Shown here piece by piece: positions 8,917-17,396 of a DNA stretch of 64,000 bases (the stretch's first letter is position 1; the number at the start of each line of letters is the position of its first letter). A model generated the notes under the pieces. It was not told the DNA's origin and searched no databases. It saw nothing but the letters and a program-made list of their open reading frames with translations. The DNA lies in contig JAGWFT010000001.1 in the NCBI GenBank assembly GCA_028867755.1, positions 1,032,727 through 1,096,726 on the forward strand, given 5' to 3'. This stretch comes from Nitrososphaerota archaeon. GTDB lineage: Archaea > Thermoproteota > Nitrososphaeria > Nitrososphaerales > Nitrosopumilaceae. Made by a program: the position numbers and the translations under genes.

Positions 8917-9171
8917 TCAAAGACTGTCTATGATTGGTTTTAGATGAGAAGGTAGTTCTGGTAATTCGCCTATGTGGCTTATGTTATTTTGAAGAACATC
9001 TGGGCCTATCCGTCTTACCTGCTGAGTAGCAATAAGTGTCGCAATACTTCTGTCTATGTCTTTTTGTTGTAGTACTATTTTGAGTTTCTCCATTAGGATG
9101 TTTTCGTTCTCATATTTGCTTATTGCATGTTGTAATAGTATCAATTTGTCTGTACTAGAAAGATCTTCCAT
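8917..9171 (-). CDS. Hypothetical protein (84 aa)
   Basis: I do not recognise the family. The protein is mostly helical by composition, with a Leu/Ile heptad-like N-terminal half (DKLILLQHAISKYENENILM) and a second half, VRRIGPDVLQNNIS, ending in a Pro-rich stretch. There is no Cys, membrane segment or signal peptide. It lies 43 bp upstream of the dehydrogenase gene on the same strand, so it may share its transcript. Confidence 0.6.
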   Translation of the reverse strand: MEDLSSTDKLILLQHAISKYENENILMEKLKIVLQQKDIDRSIATLIATQQVRRIGPDVLQNNISHIGELPELPSHLKPIIDSL

Positions 9172-9284
9172 AAAGAAAATCCTTTACTACTTTATAAAAA
9201 ATGTTTTTAAAAACTAGGGTAATTACTGGCATTTCTAGTCACCCATATTCTTAAAACCTAGCAACAATTGAAGACTACTAGATT

Positions 9285-9944
9285 TTGGATATTGAAAAAT
9301 TTACGGATGACGTATACACTGTAGCAGAAAAACTAACGCACGACAAACCTCCAGAAATGAAGGCAAGAATAAATTTTGTACGTGAACGTCTCATTGAGTT
9401 ATATCAGAAAAATCTTGTTAAAATTAACCATTCCGTGCTTGAGATAATTTGTGCATCAAATCTTATTGCACAAGGTTATTCTGTTGATATAGAAAAACAT
9501 CTTTCTGAAATTCTTGTCTGCGATGTATTTGCCACCAAGGGCGATGGAACATTCATTATGGAAATCGAGACTGGGTTTACGCCTCCTGATCATGCGCTTG
9601 ACACAATTGATTACTATGTTGCAAGAATAGCAAGCAAAATTGCAAGATATAGTCAATTTTGTTCAAAGTTTGCTCTTGCTACACCGGTAGTAGGCATACT
9701 GCCAATCCCAAAACTATTCCTCAAGCCTCCAAGCAAAAGAACTGAAGAAGAAATTCAAAAGATAAAAGATCTCTGTGATAGGTTTTACAAAAATCCTCCA
9801 ATAGAAATAAACGATATACTGAATGCTAGACTGCATTCAGTATATCTAATTAATATTGACAAATGCTTTGCAAAACAGATTGATCCGTATACTTACCTTG
9901 AACTTAGCGAAAAATTACAGGAAGCAAGCGAGATAGATCTCTGA
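9285..9944 (+). CDS. Hypothetical protein with nuclease-like Asp/Glu motif (219 aa)
   Basis: This TTG-start gene encodes a soluble alpha/beta protein I cannot name. Residues around 79-97 read CDVFATKGDGTFIMEIETG, which resembles the D...ExK core strand pair of PD-(D/E)xK nuclease folds. However, the final Lys is replaced by Thr, so activity is doubtful. A helical half follows, containing LPIPKLFLKPPSKRTEEE. The stop abuts the convergent SRPBCC gene without overlap. It is probably a lineage-specific conserved protein. Confidence 0.65.
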   Translation: MDIEKFTDDVYTVAEKLTHDKPPEMKARINFVRERLIELYQKNLVKINHSVLEIICASNLIAQGYSVDIEKHLSEILVCDVFATKGDGTFIMEIETGFTPPDHALDTIDYYVARIASKIARYSQFCSKFALATPVVGILPIPKLFLKPPSKRTEEEIQKIKDLCDRFYKNPPIEINDILNARLHSVYLINIDKCFAKQIDPYTYLELSEKLQEASEIDL

Positions 9945-10385
9945 TTAGTTTTCTAACTCTACTTTTGTAGCCCTTTTCCTATACTCAAAAATTTCAGTAA
10001 GTTGGTTCATCACATAATTTTCAAAAAACTTTCCCACAAAACCGTAATGCAATTGAAAATCAATTTGGTCTATTATCTCTGTACGATTATCATTTATTTT
10101 ATTGAATTTGTGGATGTGTTTCCATGTTTTGAATCTGCCACTAATCATCTCATCTATGTATTCGTATGGTCTCAAGTATGTTATTTTTGAATGCCACTTT
10201 GAATTTGTAACCAACTTTGCCTGCAACCATGCTTCTGCTCCTTCTTCAAGAATATCGTTTTGTGTATTTATCGTTATTTTCATTTTTTTAGGAGTAATTA
10301 TCTTCAAGTGATTGATGTTTGTATAAAATTTCCAAACTTTGTCAATATTAGAATCTACAACAAATGTGTGTATGAATTGTTTCAT
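9945..10385 (-). CDS. SRPBCC (START/polyketide-cyclase-like) family protein
   Basis: The 146 residues fit the helix-grip fold. The N-terminal FVVDSNIDKVWKFYTNINHL is the usual first strand plus helix, then a central sheet with GAEAWLQAKL and WKHIHKFNKI, and a long C-terminal helix (FENYVMNQLTEIFEYRKR). Members bind hydrophobic ligands in a deep cavity, and some act as cyclases or lipid carriers. The ligand is unknown. No signal or membrane segment is seen. Confidence 0.8.
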   Translation of the reverse strand: MKQFIHTFVVDSNIDKVWKFYTNINHLKIITPKKMKITINTQNDILEEGAEAWLQAKLVTNSKWHSKITYLRPYEYIDEMISGRFKTWKHIHKFNKINDNRTEIIDQIDFQLHYGFVGKFFENYVMNQLTEIFEYRKRATKVELEN

Positions 10386-10396
10386 AGTCTATAGTT

Positions 10397-10537
10397 CTAA
10401 TTTGTACGTACATTCATGTTGGAATCTCTACGTTTGTTTGTACATGTTTTCATTTCTTCTCTAGTATGATCTTTTATTGATTTGCCGCACATGGCACATG
10501 TGGGGGTTGGCTCGATAGGTTTACGCTCAAAGTTCAA
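10397..10537 (-). CDS. Possible small Cys-containing protein (46 aa)
   Basis: A TTG-start frame lies between the SRPBCC gene and the next minus-strand gene. It encodes a basic protein with TCAMCGKSIKDH and a further Cys (EEMKTCTNKRR), a half zinc-ribbon pattern like other microproteins in this window. The start has no clear TATA box and no ATG before the motif, so this is tentative. An alternative is that the frame is fortuitous. Confidence 0.35.
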   Translation of the reverse strand: MNFERKPIEPTPTCAMCGKSIKDHTREEMKTCTNKRRDSNMNVRTN

Positions 10538-10577
10538 TAAAATATGGAACCTTTATGAAAATATATTCCTGGCGTCT

Positions 10578-10925
10578 TCAGATATGTGATTTTAAAGAGT
10601 GTTCAAGTTGAATTATTGAGCGTAAAATAAGACCAGATATTCCCAGATGAGAAGTTAGAAAGGAAGCTGCCTCTTCAAGAGCATTCTCACCCCTATATCC
10701 CTCATCGTATGTCATCTCAATTGAGCCTTTGTCAGTTTCAATAAATGCGGTTAGCAAAGAATAAGATCCAAGCTTTGCGTCTCTTCTTTGTACATAGAGA
10801 TTAAGATTTACACGTTTTACCATGTACCCCTGTTCCATAAAACTTCCTGATGAAACTAGGACTATTGTTTTGTCAGGATCTCTGTTTATTCTTGTTGGGT
10901 CTATTACATCAATTATTTTCAACAA
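10578..10925 (-). CDS. Hypothetical protein (115 aa)
   Basis: The family is not recognised. The protein begins MLKIIDVIDPTRI, has a sheet-rich middle (NLNLYVQRRDAKLGSYSLLT) and ends in two helices (ALEEAASFLTSHLG and LRSIIQLEHSL). No Cys, signal peptide or membrane span is present. It has an ATG start and stands alone. The codon use and composition match the neighbours. Confidence 0.6.
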   Translation of the reverse strand: MLKIIDVIDPTRINRDPDKTIVLVSSGSFMEQGYMVKRVNLNLYVQRRDAKLGSYSLLTAFIETDKGSIEMTYDEGYRGENALEEAASFLTSHLGISGLILRSIIQLEHSLKSHI

Positions 10926-11066
10926 ATAAAATATGCATATCTTTCTAAATAATCTTGTTACGTGAAAAGCCTTAAAATGAATTTTAGGTATTAAAATTCT
11001 TATTTATTATCCTTTTATGTGGTGAGCTCGTACTAGTAAAGAAAAGTAAGCAAAAATTATAAAATG

Positions 11067-11318
11067 CTATTCGTTGTCTACTGTTCCGCCTTGCCCGTAA
11101 ATTACTGGCATGGTTGTAGTACCTGTCACATGTGCAACATTTCTTACTTTTGATATTGTTGTATCCACTTTTCCAGGATCTTTTGCTTCGATCTTTACAA
11201 AGACATCATATTTTCCCATTACCCCATTGACTTCGGTTACATCTGAAAGGCCTTTGACACTGGCAATCACTTCTTTCTCATTTCCAGGCACACATGTTAC
11301 TAGAATATATGCAATCAT
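11067..11318 (-). CDS. Stand-alone Lrp/AsnC ligand-binding (RAM) domain protein
   Basis: The 83 residues are a single RAM fold: the first strand AYILVTCVPGNEKEVI, the hairpin VTEVNGVMGKYDVFVKIEA, and the closing segment VAHVTGTTTMPVI. The DNA-binding helix-turn-helix of full Lrp proteins is absent. RAM domains sense amino acids or other small effectors and oligomerise, so the protein may modulate a separate HTH partner or act alone. Two more single RAM genes occur at 25044 and 25277. Confidence 0.85.
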   Translation of the reverse strand: MIAYILVTCVPGNEKEVIASVKGLSDVTEVNGVMGKYDVFVKIEAKDPGKVDTTISKVRNVAHVTGTTTMPVIYGQGGTVDNE

Positions 11319-11348
11319 ACTGTTCCGAATTATCTGTCATTAAATAAC

Positions 11349-12149
11349 CTATCTGAATTTATATCGTAATCTATGCTGTGAGAAAATTATTATGGCCATT
11401 GTAGTCCCCAGAGTTAAGATCAACATTGAGATTCCAAATTCAGGAATAACAACAGTTCCTGTCAAAGTAAGTTCTTTTATTCCGTATGACATGGGACAAT
11501 CAAGAATTCTTTCCATATCTGTCTCAGTTTGAACACAGTCTACCACGTTACCATTTTCCTTTATGTCTAGCTGCCCACCTGGAGCATCTATTACTTGCTT
11601 GGGAATCTGATATTCTTCGGTAATGGAACCATTTTGTATCTTGCTAGTATCCACCTGAATAGCAATGGAGTTATCTGCTGTTGCAACTTCAACATTTCCA
11701 TATTTTACAAGATTGGTATCTTTTCCTCGAACTTTTATGTCACTACCAAATATTGGAATTATTTGTGTCTGTCCAACAGTTACCTGAAACTGGATTTGGG
11801 TGGTTTGGCTTCCTTGTCTTATGTTTACGGTATAAAGTCCTCCCTGAACGTCGTCACTCAATACAAAATCATGAGAAAATATGTTGTTAAGCAATGTTAC
11901 TTGGCCCACTTCGTATACATTTCCAATTGGATTTCTTACTATTATTGTGACAGGATTTACATTTGTTAATTGTTGTACTGTTCCTGTGATTATGACTTTA
12001 TCTCCAGGTTCATAAGATTGCTTGTTAGCAGTTGCAGATATTCCCTGAGGGCTCTGAGCTAATGCCGAATTCATTGATACTGTAACTAATAGCAAAACAA
12101 GAAAAATCACTGCCTGTAACCAACGCATTGGCAATTTTGATAATTTCAT
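11349..12149 (-). CDS. PEFG-CTERM surface protein
   Basis: This 266-residue exported protein has an N-terminal signal (about residues 10-31, ending SALAQ) and a beta-rich domain starting KQSYEPGDKVIITGTV, typical of thaumarchaeal adhesion-like modules. The C-terminus has PEFG at 236-239, a hydrophobic span, then basic RLRYKFR. PEFG-CTERM is the phylum's predicted archaeosortase sorting signal, so the protein should be cut and lipid-linked at the surface. The gene at 17360 has the same layout and the same 27-residue tail after PEFG. Confidence 0.85.
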   Translation of the reverse strand: MKLSKLPMRWLQAVIFLVLLLVTVSMNSALAQSPQGISATANKQSYEPGDKVIITGTVQQLTNVNPVTIIVRNPIGNVYEVGQVTLLNNIFSHDFVLSDDVQGGLYTVNIRQGSQTTQIQFQVTVGQTQIIPIFGSDIKVRGKDTNLVKYGNVEVATADNSIAIQVDTSKIQNGSITEEYQIPKQVIDAPGGQLDIKENGNVVDCVQTETDMERILDCPMSYGIKELTLTGTVVIPEFGISMLILTLGTTMAIIIFSQHRLRYKFR

Positions 12150-12183
12150 GGTATTTAACTGTAGATTTGGAGTGTATGGTTTT

Positions 12184-12492
12184 CTATGTAAATTTCTTAA
12201 TTGATTTTAGTTTGTCCTCAAGAGAACGATCCTTGTCTCTTCTCTCATCAATCTTGAGAATTGTCTCTACGCGAGTTACTCCCATTGCAAATATTGAATT
12301 TGCAACGGCTTTTGAGGCTTCAAAGATCTTGTTTATGTCGTCAGATTCAATCATGGTGCCCATGGGAGTTACTTGGTATCTTATGCCATCAATTTTCTCT
12401 AAACTTTTCACACCGTTTGCAATGTATTTGCCTAAGCTTGGTGATGAAGTGCCTATTGGAAGGACTCCAAGTTCTGCATGAATTTTTGTCAT
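12184..12492 (-). CDS. MTH1187-family thiamine-binding protein
   Basis: The 102-residue ferredoxin-like fold matches the MTH1187/YkoF group: HAELGVLPIGTSSPSLGKYI at the N-terminus, then RYQVTPMGTMIE and MGVTRVETILKIDERRDK. Members bind hydroxymethylpyrimidine or thiamine-type ligands and are thought to buffer or sense them. There is no HTH or transporter next to it, so the physiological role is open. It is ATG-started and separated from the Hef-like gene by 47 bp. Confidence 0.87.
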   Translation of the reverse strand: MTKIHAELGVLPIGTSSPSLGKYIANGVKSLEKIDGIRYQVTPMGTMIESDDINKIFEASKAVANSIFAMGVTRVETILKIDERRDKDRSLEDKLKSIKKFT

Positions 12493-12539
12493 GATATAAT
12501 TATATTTTTGTTCTTTAAAATAATTGCTTGATTTTTTCT

Positions 12540-14045
12540 CTATATGAAAGCATCAAGCCCGGTTTTTTGAGTCAGGTCTTGTTTTTCAAGAATCCTGGAC
12601 ATTTTTTCACCCATCTTCTTTGCTGCAGTCACTTTTCGCTTTCCTATCCAGTAATAGGCTTCATCTGTGGTATCTTTTGCAATTAAGACTATTAGTTTTC
12701 CATAATCTTTTCTGCCTGTTCTGCCCTTTCTCTGGACGTATCGTATTGAGCTTGGGACATTATCAAAAAATATGACTGTATTCACTTCAGAAATATCTAG
12801 TCCTTCTTCTCCTACTCTTGTGGCAATCAACACCTTGTACTGACCATCTCTGAACTTTTGAACTGTCTCGATTTGTTTTTTCTGTTTGAGTCCAGTTTCT
12901 CCTGCCTTTCCTATGAGAAATCCTGCAGGTATATTCATCTCAATTAGTTTTTGGTGTATTACTTCAACTGAATCTCTGTAGCTTGTAAATACCAGAGCTT
13001 TTCCAGGGAGATCATTCAGTATTTCTTTTAATTTTATGATTTTTGAATGCTCAATGCCTTTTTGTTGAGCATCTTTTGACAGGCGTATAGCTTTACCAAA
13101 GTTTAGATCATTTTCAAATAAATCTCGTATTCCTACCCCTTTTTTCTGCATTGTTCTCTCGCAGAATCTAAGGAATGATGTTATCCCATGTGATTCTAAT
13201 ACGTTTAATGCATGAATCAACCTTATCGCAGTAAAGAGTGGTTTTGCAGCTCTTCGGTTTTGCCTTAAAACAAAATCTCTCACGCGAAGAAGCTCGGATA
13301 ATGACCTCGTATTGGATAAATTCAATCCTAGTTTTTTTAATTCATCATATCGCGAATCTATTGCCATCTTTATGCAAGCCTGAATCTGCTTCATTTCATA
13401 TGGAAGTTCCACGCTTATCCATTGAGTGTCGGTTTGTTGTACGTAGGGACTCACGTCAGGACTTTCTTCAGTTCTTTGTGCGATACTAGATATTTTTAAT
13501 ATTTGTAGTATTTCTGAAGCTTTTTCTCGCTCACTTGGTAATGTAGCAGTCATGCCCATGATTCTTACATTTGTGTTGTTGAATCGCTCTGCTATGCCAG
13601 CATATGCATAATCTCCCACAGTTCTATGGGCTTCATCAAATATTACCAAGACAAATTGTGATGGAGACACAAATTGTCTGTCAAGATCATTTTTGACAAT
13701 TTCAGGCGTTGCACAGATAATGCTATTTATCCAGAGTTTTTTTCGTTTGGTTATTGGGTCTTCTCCAGTTATGAGAGCTATGTCATCTACAAGCACATTT
13801 GATCTCAAAAATTCATAATGTTGATGTGCTAATACTCTTGTTGGCGCTAAAAATAATATTCCACCTGTTTTTCTAGAAAGAAACTCTACTATCACTTGAA
13901 GAGCAACAGTTGTTTTACCAAGCCCAGTTGGAAGCACCACTAGACAATTATCTGAAATAGCTTGCCTTGCCAAATTGACTTGATATTCTCTGTATTCAAT
14001 AGAGGACTTTTTGACAAGTGGGTGCTCGATGTATTGTTGATTCAA
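12540..14045 (-). CDS. Hef-like SF2 helicase without nuclease domain, C-terminal PIP-like motif
   Basis: The 501-residue helicase shows Walker A PTGLGKTT (39-46), DEAH (137-140), motif III TAT (166-168) and motif VI QRKGRTGR. The insert between the two RecA domains and the order of motifs match archaeal Hef/FANCM/Mph1, which unwinds stalled forks. The XPF-type ERCC4 nuclease of euryarchaeal Hef is absent, as usual in this phylum. The last residues, KTGLDAFI, resemble a PCNA-interacting peptide. The TTG start follows an in-frame stop closely. It is divergent from the dCMP deaminase gene. Confidence 0.9.
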   Translation of the reverse strand: MNQQYIEHPLVKKSSIEYREYQVNLARQAISDNCLVVLPTGLGKTTVALQVIVEFLSRKTGGILFLAPTRVLAHQHYEFLRSNVLVDDIALITGEDPITKRKKLWINSIICATPEIVKNDLDRQFVSPSQFVLVIFDEAHRTVGDYAYAGIAERFNNTNVRIMGMTATLPSEREKASEILQILKISSIAQRTEESPDVSPYVQQTDTQWISVELPYEMKQIQACIKMAIDSRYDELKKLGLNLSNTRSLSELLRVRDFVLRQNRRAAKPLFTAIRLIHALNVLESHGITSFLRFCERTMQKKGVGIRDLFENDLNFGKAIRLSKDAQQKGIEHSKIIKLKEILNDLPGKALVFTSYRDSVEVIHQKLIEMNIPAGFLIGKAGETGLKQKKQIETVQKFRDGQYKVLIATRVGEEGLDISEVNTVIFFDNVPSSIRYVQRKGRTGRKDYGKLIVLIAKDTTDEAYYWIGKRKVTAAKKMGEKMSRILEKQDLTQKTGLDAFI

Positions 14046-14148
14046 ACACCTTCAACTTGCCTTCGATGGGTAAAAATGTTCTTTCAAGCTGGTTGTTATC
14101 CATAGCTCACATCTTTACATTCTTGCTGATCTTTGTAGATCTTATATT

Positions 14149-14706
14149 ATGGCGAGTTACAGTCATCTTGTGAAAAAGGAATTCGAACGCCCAACTTGGG
14201 ATGAATATTTTATGCTTCAAGCAGAACTTGCAAAATTACGCTCTAATTGTATTACAAGACAGGTTGGAGCCGTTATAGTTAGAGAGCACAGGCAGATTGC
14301 CACTGGATATAATGGTACACCTCCGGGAGTCAAAAATTGCTATGAAGGAGGGTGTAAACGATGCCAACTACGTGCTGAAGGAAAGATTGCTTCTGGCGAA
14401 GCGCTTGATAGGTGCATATGCAATCACGCAGAAGCAAATGCAATAATGCACTGTGCAATTTTGGGAGTAGGTGCCGGCACAAAAGATACTACATTGTATA
14501 CCACATTTGTAACATGTTTAGAATGCAGCAAGATGGCAATAACTATAGGAATTAGGAGAATCGTGTGTCTTGGTTCATACCCTGAGACAGACTATCAGCT
14601 TTTGAATGACGCAAATGTAGAGGTCGTGGTTCTAGACAAGAACAAAATAAAGTATTGGATCAAAGTATTGCTCGAGGAACCAACTACTAGTTTGATACCA
14701 AAGTGA
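14149..14706 (+). CDS. dCMP (deoxycytidylate) deaminase
   Basis: This 185-residue zinc deaminase converts dCMP to dUMP for dTMP synthesis. The zinc site is HAEANAI (His and the proton-shuttling Glu) with TCLECSK providing two Cys ligands. A second cluster, CYEGGCKRCQLR plus CICNH, matches the extra zinc site of ComEB-type enzymes. The stop lies 6 bp before polB, so the two form a dNTP/replication unit. Confidence 0.9.
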   Translation: MASYSHLVKKEFERPTWDEYFMLQAELAKLRSNCITRQVGAVIVREHRQIATGYNGTPPGVKNCYEGGCKRCQLRAEGKIASGEALDRCICNHAEANAIMHCAILGVGAGTKDTTLYTTFVTCLECSKMAITIGIRRIVCLGSYPETDYQLLNDANVEVVVLDKNKIKYWIKVLLEEPTTSLIPK

Positions 14707-14712
14707 GATAGC

Positions 14713-17271
14713 ATGCAATCTTCTGTAGCAGTTGACGAAATAACAACAACAATGCCTCCGGCGCTGCTTGTTTCTGCCACTTATGATGGTCAGAAAAAAG
14801 CCGCCATTTTGAAGTTTTATGAGCCAGTTTCTCAAAAGGTTCTGTTATGGACAGATAATACAGGGCATAAACCATATTGTTATTCTAAACTAGCACCTGA
14901 AGAATTAAAATTCTTGTCAGATCGAAAAGATGTGATAAAGCTAGAAAAAACCAAGAAGCAAGATTTGATCAAGGACCAGTCCATCGATGTAACAAAAATA
15001 ATAGTTACAGATCCTTTAGCAATTGGTGGGACTCAAACTGACAAGAGCATAAGAAATGTCATAGAGACATGGGAGTCAGACATCAAATATTATGAAAACT
15101 ATTTGTATGATAACTTGCTTATTGTGGGAAGATACTACATCATAGAAAATGGCAAACTAAAAGAATTTGCGTATCCAATTCCAGATGAGGTACAACTTGC
15201 GTTAAAGGGGTTATTGTATGATAAAGTAACCAGTATGGGGATGATAGATCAAAAAGGATTTCAAGATAACATAAGTGAGTGGGCAAACTTACTCAATCAA
15301 CCAATACCTAAGATTAGAAGGATAAGTTTTGACATCGAGGTTGAATCAGAGACAGGGAGGATACCTGATGCTAAAATTGCTGAGAAAAAAATAACTGCAA
15401 TTGGATTTTGTGGTAGTGATGATTCTAAACAGGTATTTGTCCTAAAGCGAGCAGAAAGAAAACTTGGAACCAGTGAGATGGCACCTGATATCAAAGTAAC
15501 TTTCTATGATGAGGATAAGGAAGCAGACATGATACGAGATGCCTTTAAACTTTTGACAAGTTATCCTTTCGTAATCACATTCAATGGTGATGACTTTGAC
15601 ATGCCATACATGTACAATAGGGCAGAGAAACTTGGAATTGGATTAAAAGACATTCCACTCATAATGATGAGAGACTCTGCCACTCTAAAACAAGGAGTTC
15701 ACATTGATTTGTATCGGGCTTTTTCTAATCGTTCGTTCCAGATCTATGCATTTAGTCACAAATACAATGACTTTTCGCTCAATAGTATATCAGAGGGATT
15801 AATTGATGAATCAAAAATAGAATATGAAGGCGATCTAGACGATCTTTCTTTGTACGAGCTTGCAAATTATTGTTTTAATGATGCAAGGTTAACAGAAAAA
15901 CTCACAAGTTTCAATAATGATTTGTTAATGGATCTGCTTGTTGTCATAACAAGAATAGGTAGAATGCCAATCGACGATATATCTAGACTTGGAGTGTCAC
16001 AATGGATTCGTAGTTTGTTTTATTATGAACATCGGCACCACGGTTTTTTGATTCCAAGAAGGGAAGAATTGGAACAAAAATCTGTTGCAGCATCTACCGA
16101 AGCAATAATCAAAGATAAAAAATATCGTGGCGGTCTAGTCGTAGAACCAAAGGAAGGAATTCATTTCAATGTATTTGTGATGGACTTTGCTAGCCTGTAT
16201 CCAAGTATAATAAAAGTGCGAAACCTCTCATATGAAACGGTAAGATGCACACATAATGAATGCAAGAAAAACATGATTCCTGAAACTGCCCACTGGGTGT
16301 GTGAGAAGAAAAATGGCCTTACTGCACTATTGATTGGATCTTTACGTGATCTGCGTGTTAATTATTACAAGAGTTTATCAAAAAACCCAGCATTAAGTGA
16401 AGATCAAAAACAACTCTACACAGTGGTAAGTCAAGCGCTCAAAGTTATACTAAATGCAAGCTACGGCGTAATGGGATCTGAAATATTTCCATTGTATTGT
16501 CTTCCTGTTGCAGAAGCTACTACGGCAGTTGGAAGGTTTACAATTTTAGAAACAATTGAAAAATGTAAATCCATAGGAATTGAAGTTTTGTATGGCGATA
16601 CTGATTCTTTATTTCTTAAAGGTCCTACACGAGAACAGATTCAAAATGTAGTGGATTGGGCAAAAGAAAAGTTTGGTGTTGATCTTGATTTGGATAAAGA
16701 GTATCGTTATGTTGTTTTTAGTACGAGAAAGAAAAATTATCTTGGAGTTCAAAAGGATGGTAAAGTGGATGTAAAAGGCCTAACAGGTAAAAAATCACAC
16801 ACACCACCATTCATTCGAAGTCTTTTTTATGAAATATTGGGGATCTTGTCAAAAGTACAATCAGAAAGTGAGTTCTCGCAGTCAAAACAAATGATTGGCG
16901 ACATGATATCTCAATATGCTAAAAAACTAAAAACAAGACAAATTCCGCTAAACGAACTTGCGTTTAATGTAATGATAAGTAAAGCCCCGTCTGAATATGT
17001 GAAAACAATTCCTCAACATATACGCGCAGCTAAATTATTGGAACAGACACGGGAGATTAAGAAAGGAGACATCATATCATATGTAAAAATAATAAACAAA
17101 CCTGGTGTAAAACCGGTTGAAATGGCACGTTCTGATGAAATTGATTCTGCAAAATATATGGAATTCATGGAAAGTACTTTTGATCAAATACTATCTTCCA
17201 TGGATTTGGACTTTGATACCTTAATTGGGGCACCAAAACAAACTGGACTAGATCAATTCTTTTGGAATTAA
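14713..17271 (+). CDS. polB: Family B DNA polymerase (PolB)
   Basis: The 852-residue replicative polymerase has the 3'-5' exonuclease motif FDIEVE (Asp207/Glu209), ExoII near TFNGDDFDMPYMYNRA, the polymerase motif A DFASLYPSII (Asp491) and motif C YGDTDS (Asp629/Asp631). The N-terminal uracil-recognition-type domain region is present. The C-terminal QTGLDQFF (843-850) is a near-perfect PIP-box for PCNA. No intein interrupts the motifs. It follows dCMP deaminase after 6 bp. Confidence 0.97.
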   Translation: MQSSVAVDEITTTMPPALLVSATYDGQKKAAILKFYEPVSQKVLLWTDNTGHKPYCYSKLAPEELKFLSDRKDVIKLEKTKKQDLIKDQSIDVTKIIVTDPLAIGGTQTDKSIRNVIETWESDIKYYENYLYDNLLIVGRYYIIENGKLKEFAYPIPDEVQLALKGLLYDKVTSMGMIDQKGFQDNISEWANLLNQPIPKIRRISFDIEVESETGRIPDAKIAEKKITAIGFCGSDDSKQVFVLKRAERKLGTSEMAPDIKVTFYDEDKEADMIRDAFKLLTSYPFVITFNGDDFDMPYMYNRAEKLGIGLKDIPLIMMRDSATLKQGVHIDLYRAFSNRSFQIYAFSHKYNDFSLNSISEGLIDESKIEYEGDLDDLSLYELANYCFNDARLTEKLTSFNNDLLMDLLVVITRIGRMPIDDISRLGVSQWIRSLFYYEHRHHGFLIPRREELEQKSVAASTEAIIKDKKYRGGLVVEPKEGIHFNVFVMDFASLYPSIIKVRNLSYETVRCTHNECKKNMIPETAHWVCEKKNGLTALLIGSLRDLRVNYYKSLSKNPALSEDQKQLYTVVSQALKVILNASYGVMGSEIFPLYCLPVAEATTAVGRFTILETIEKCKSIGIEVLYGDTDSLFLKGPTREQIQNVVDWAKEKFGVDLDLDKEYRYVVFSTRKKNYLGVQKDGKVDVKGLTGKKSHTPPFIRSLFYEILGILSKVQSESEFSQSKQMIGDMISQYAKKLKTRQIPLNELAFNVMISKAPSEYVKTIPQHIRAAKLLEQTREIKKGDIISYVKIINKPGVKPVEMARSDEIDSAKYMEFMESTFDQILSSMDLDFDTLIGAPKQTGLDQFFWN

Positions 17272-17273
17272 CT

Positions 17274-17396
17274 ATGGATTGTCCTAACTGTGACTCCCCC
17301 ATGGAAATAATGCTTCAAAATGAAACAGGCAAAACAGAATCAGAAAAGAAAACTAGCAATTATAGATGTCTTTGTTGTAATTTGATTCTGAAATAG
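17274..17396 (+). CDS. Small zinc-ribbon protein (40 aa)
   Basis: ATG at 17274 lies 2 nt after the polB stop. The protein begins MDCPNCDSPME and ends NYRCLCCNLILK, giving a CxxC knuckle at residues 3-6 and a second Cys cluster at 32-35. This is the minimal zinc-ribbon layout. Translational coupling to polB suggests a real gene. The 3' end overlaps the convergent PEFG gene by 37 bp. The partner or target is unknown. Confidence 0.65.
   Translation: MDCPNCDSPMEIMLQNETGKTESEKKTSNYRCLCCNLILK

Noticed and set aside
13994-14104. 37-codon minus-strand frame overlapping the helicase start (begins MDNNQLERTF)
   Set aside because: Considered as an out-of-frame N-terminus of the helicase. The helicase TTG start already gives the normal family N-terminus, so a frameshift is not needed.
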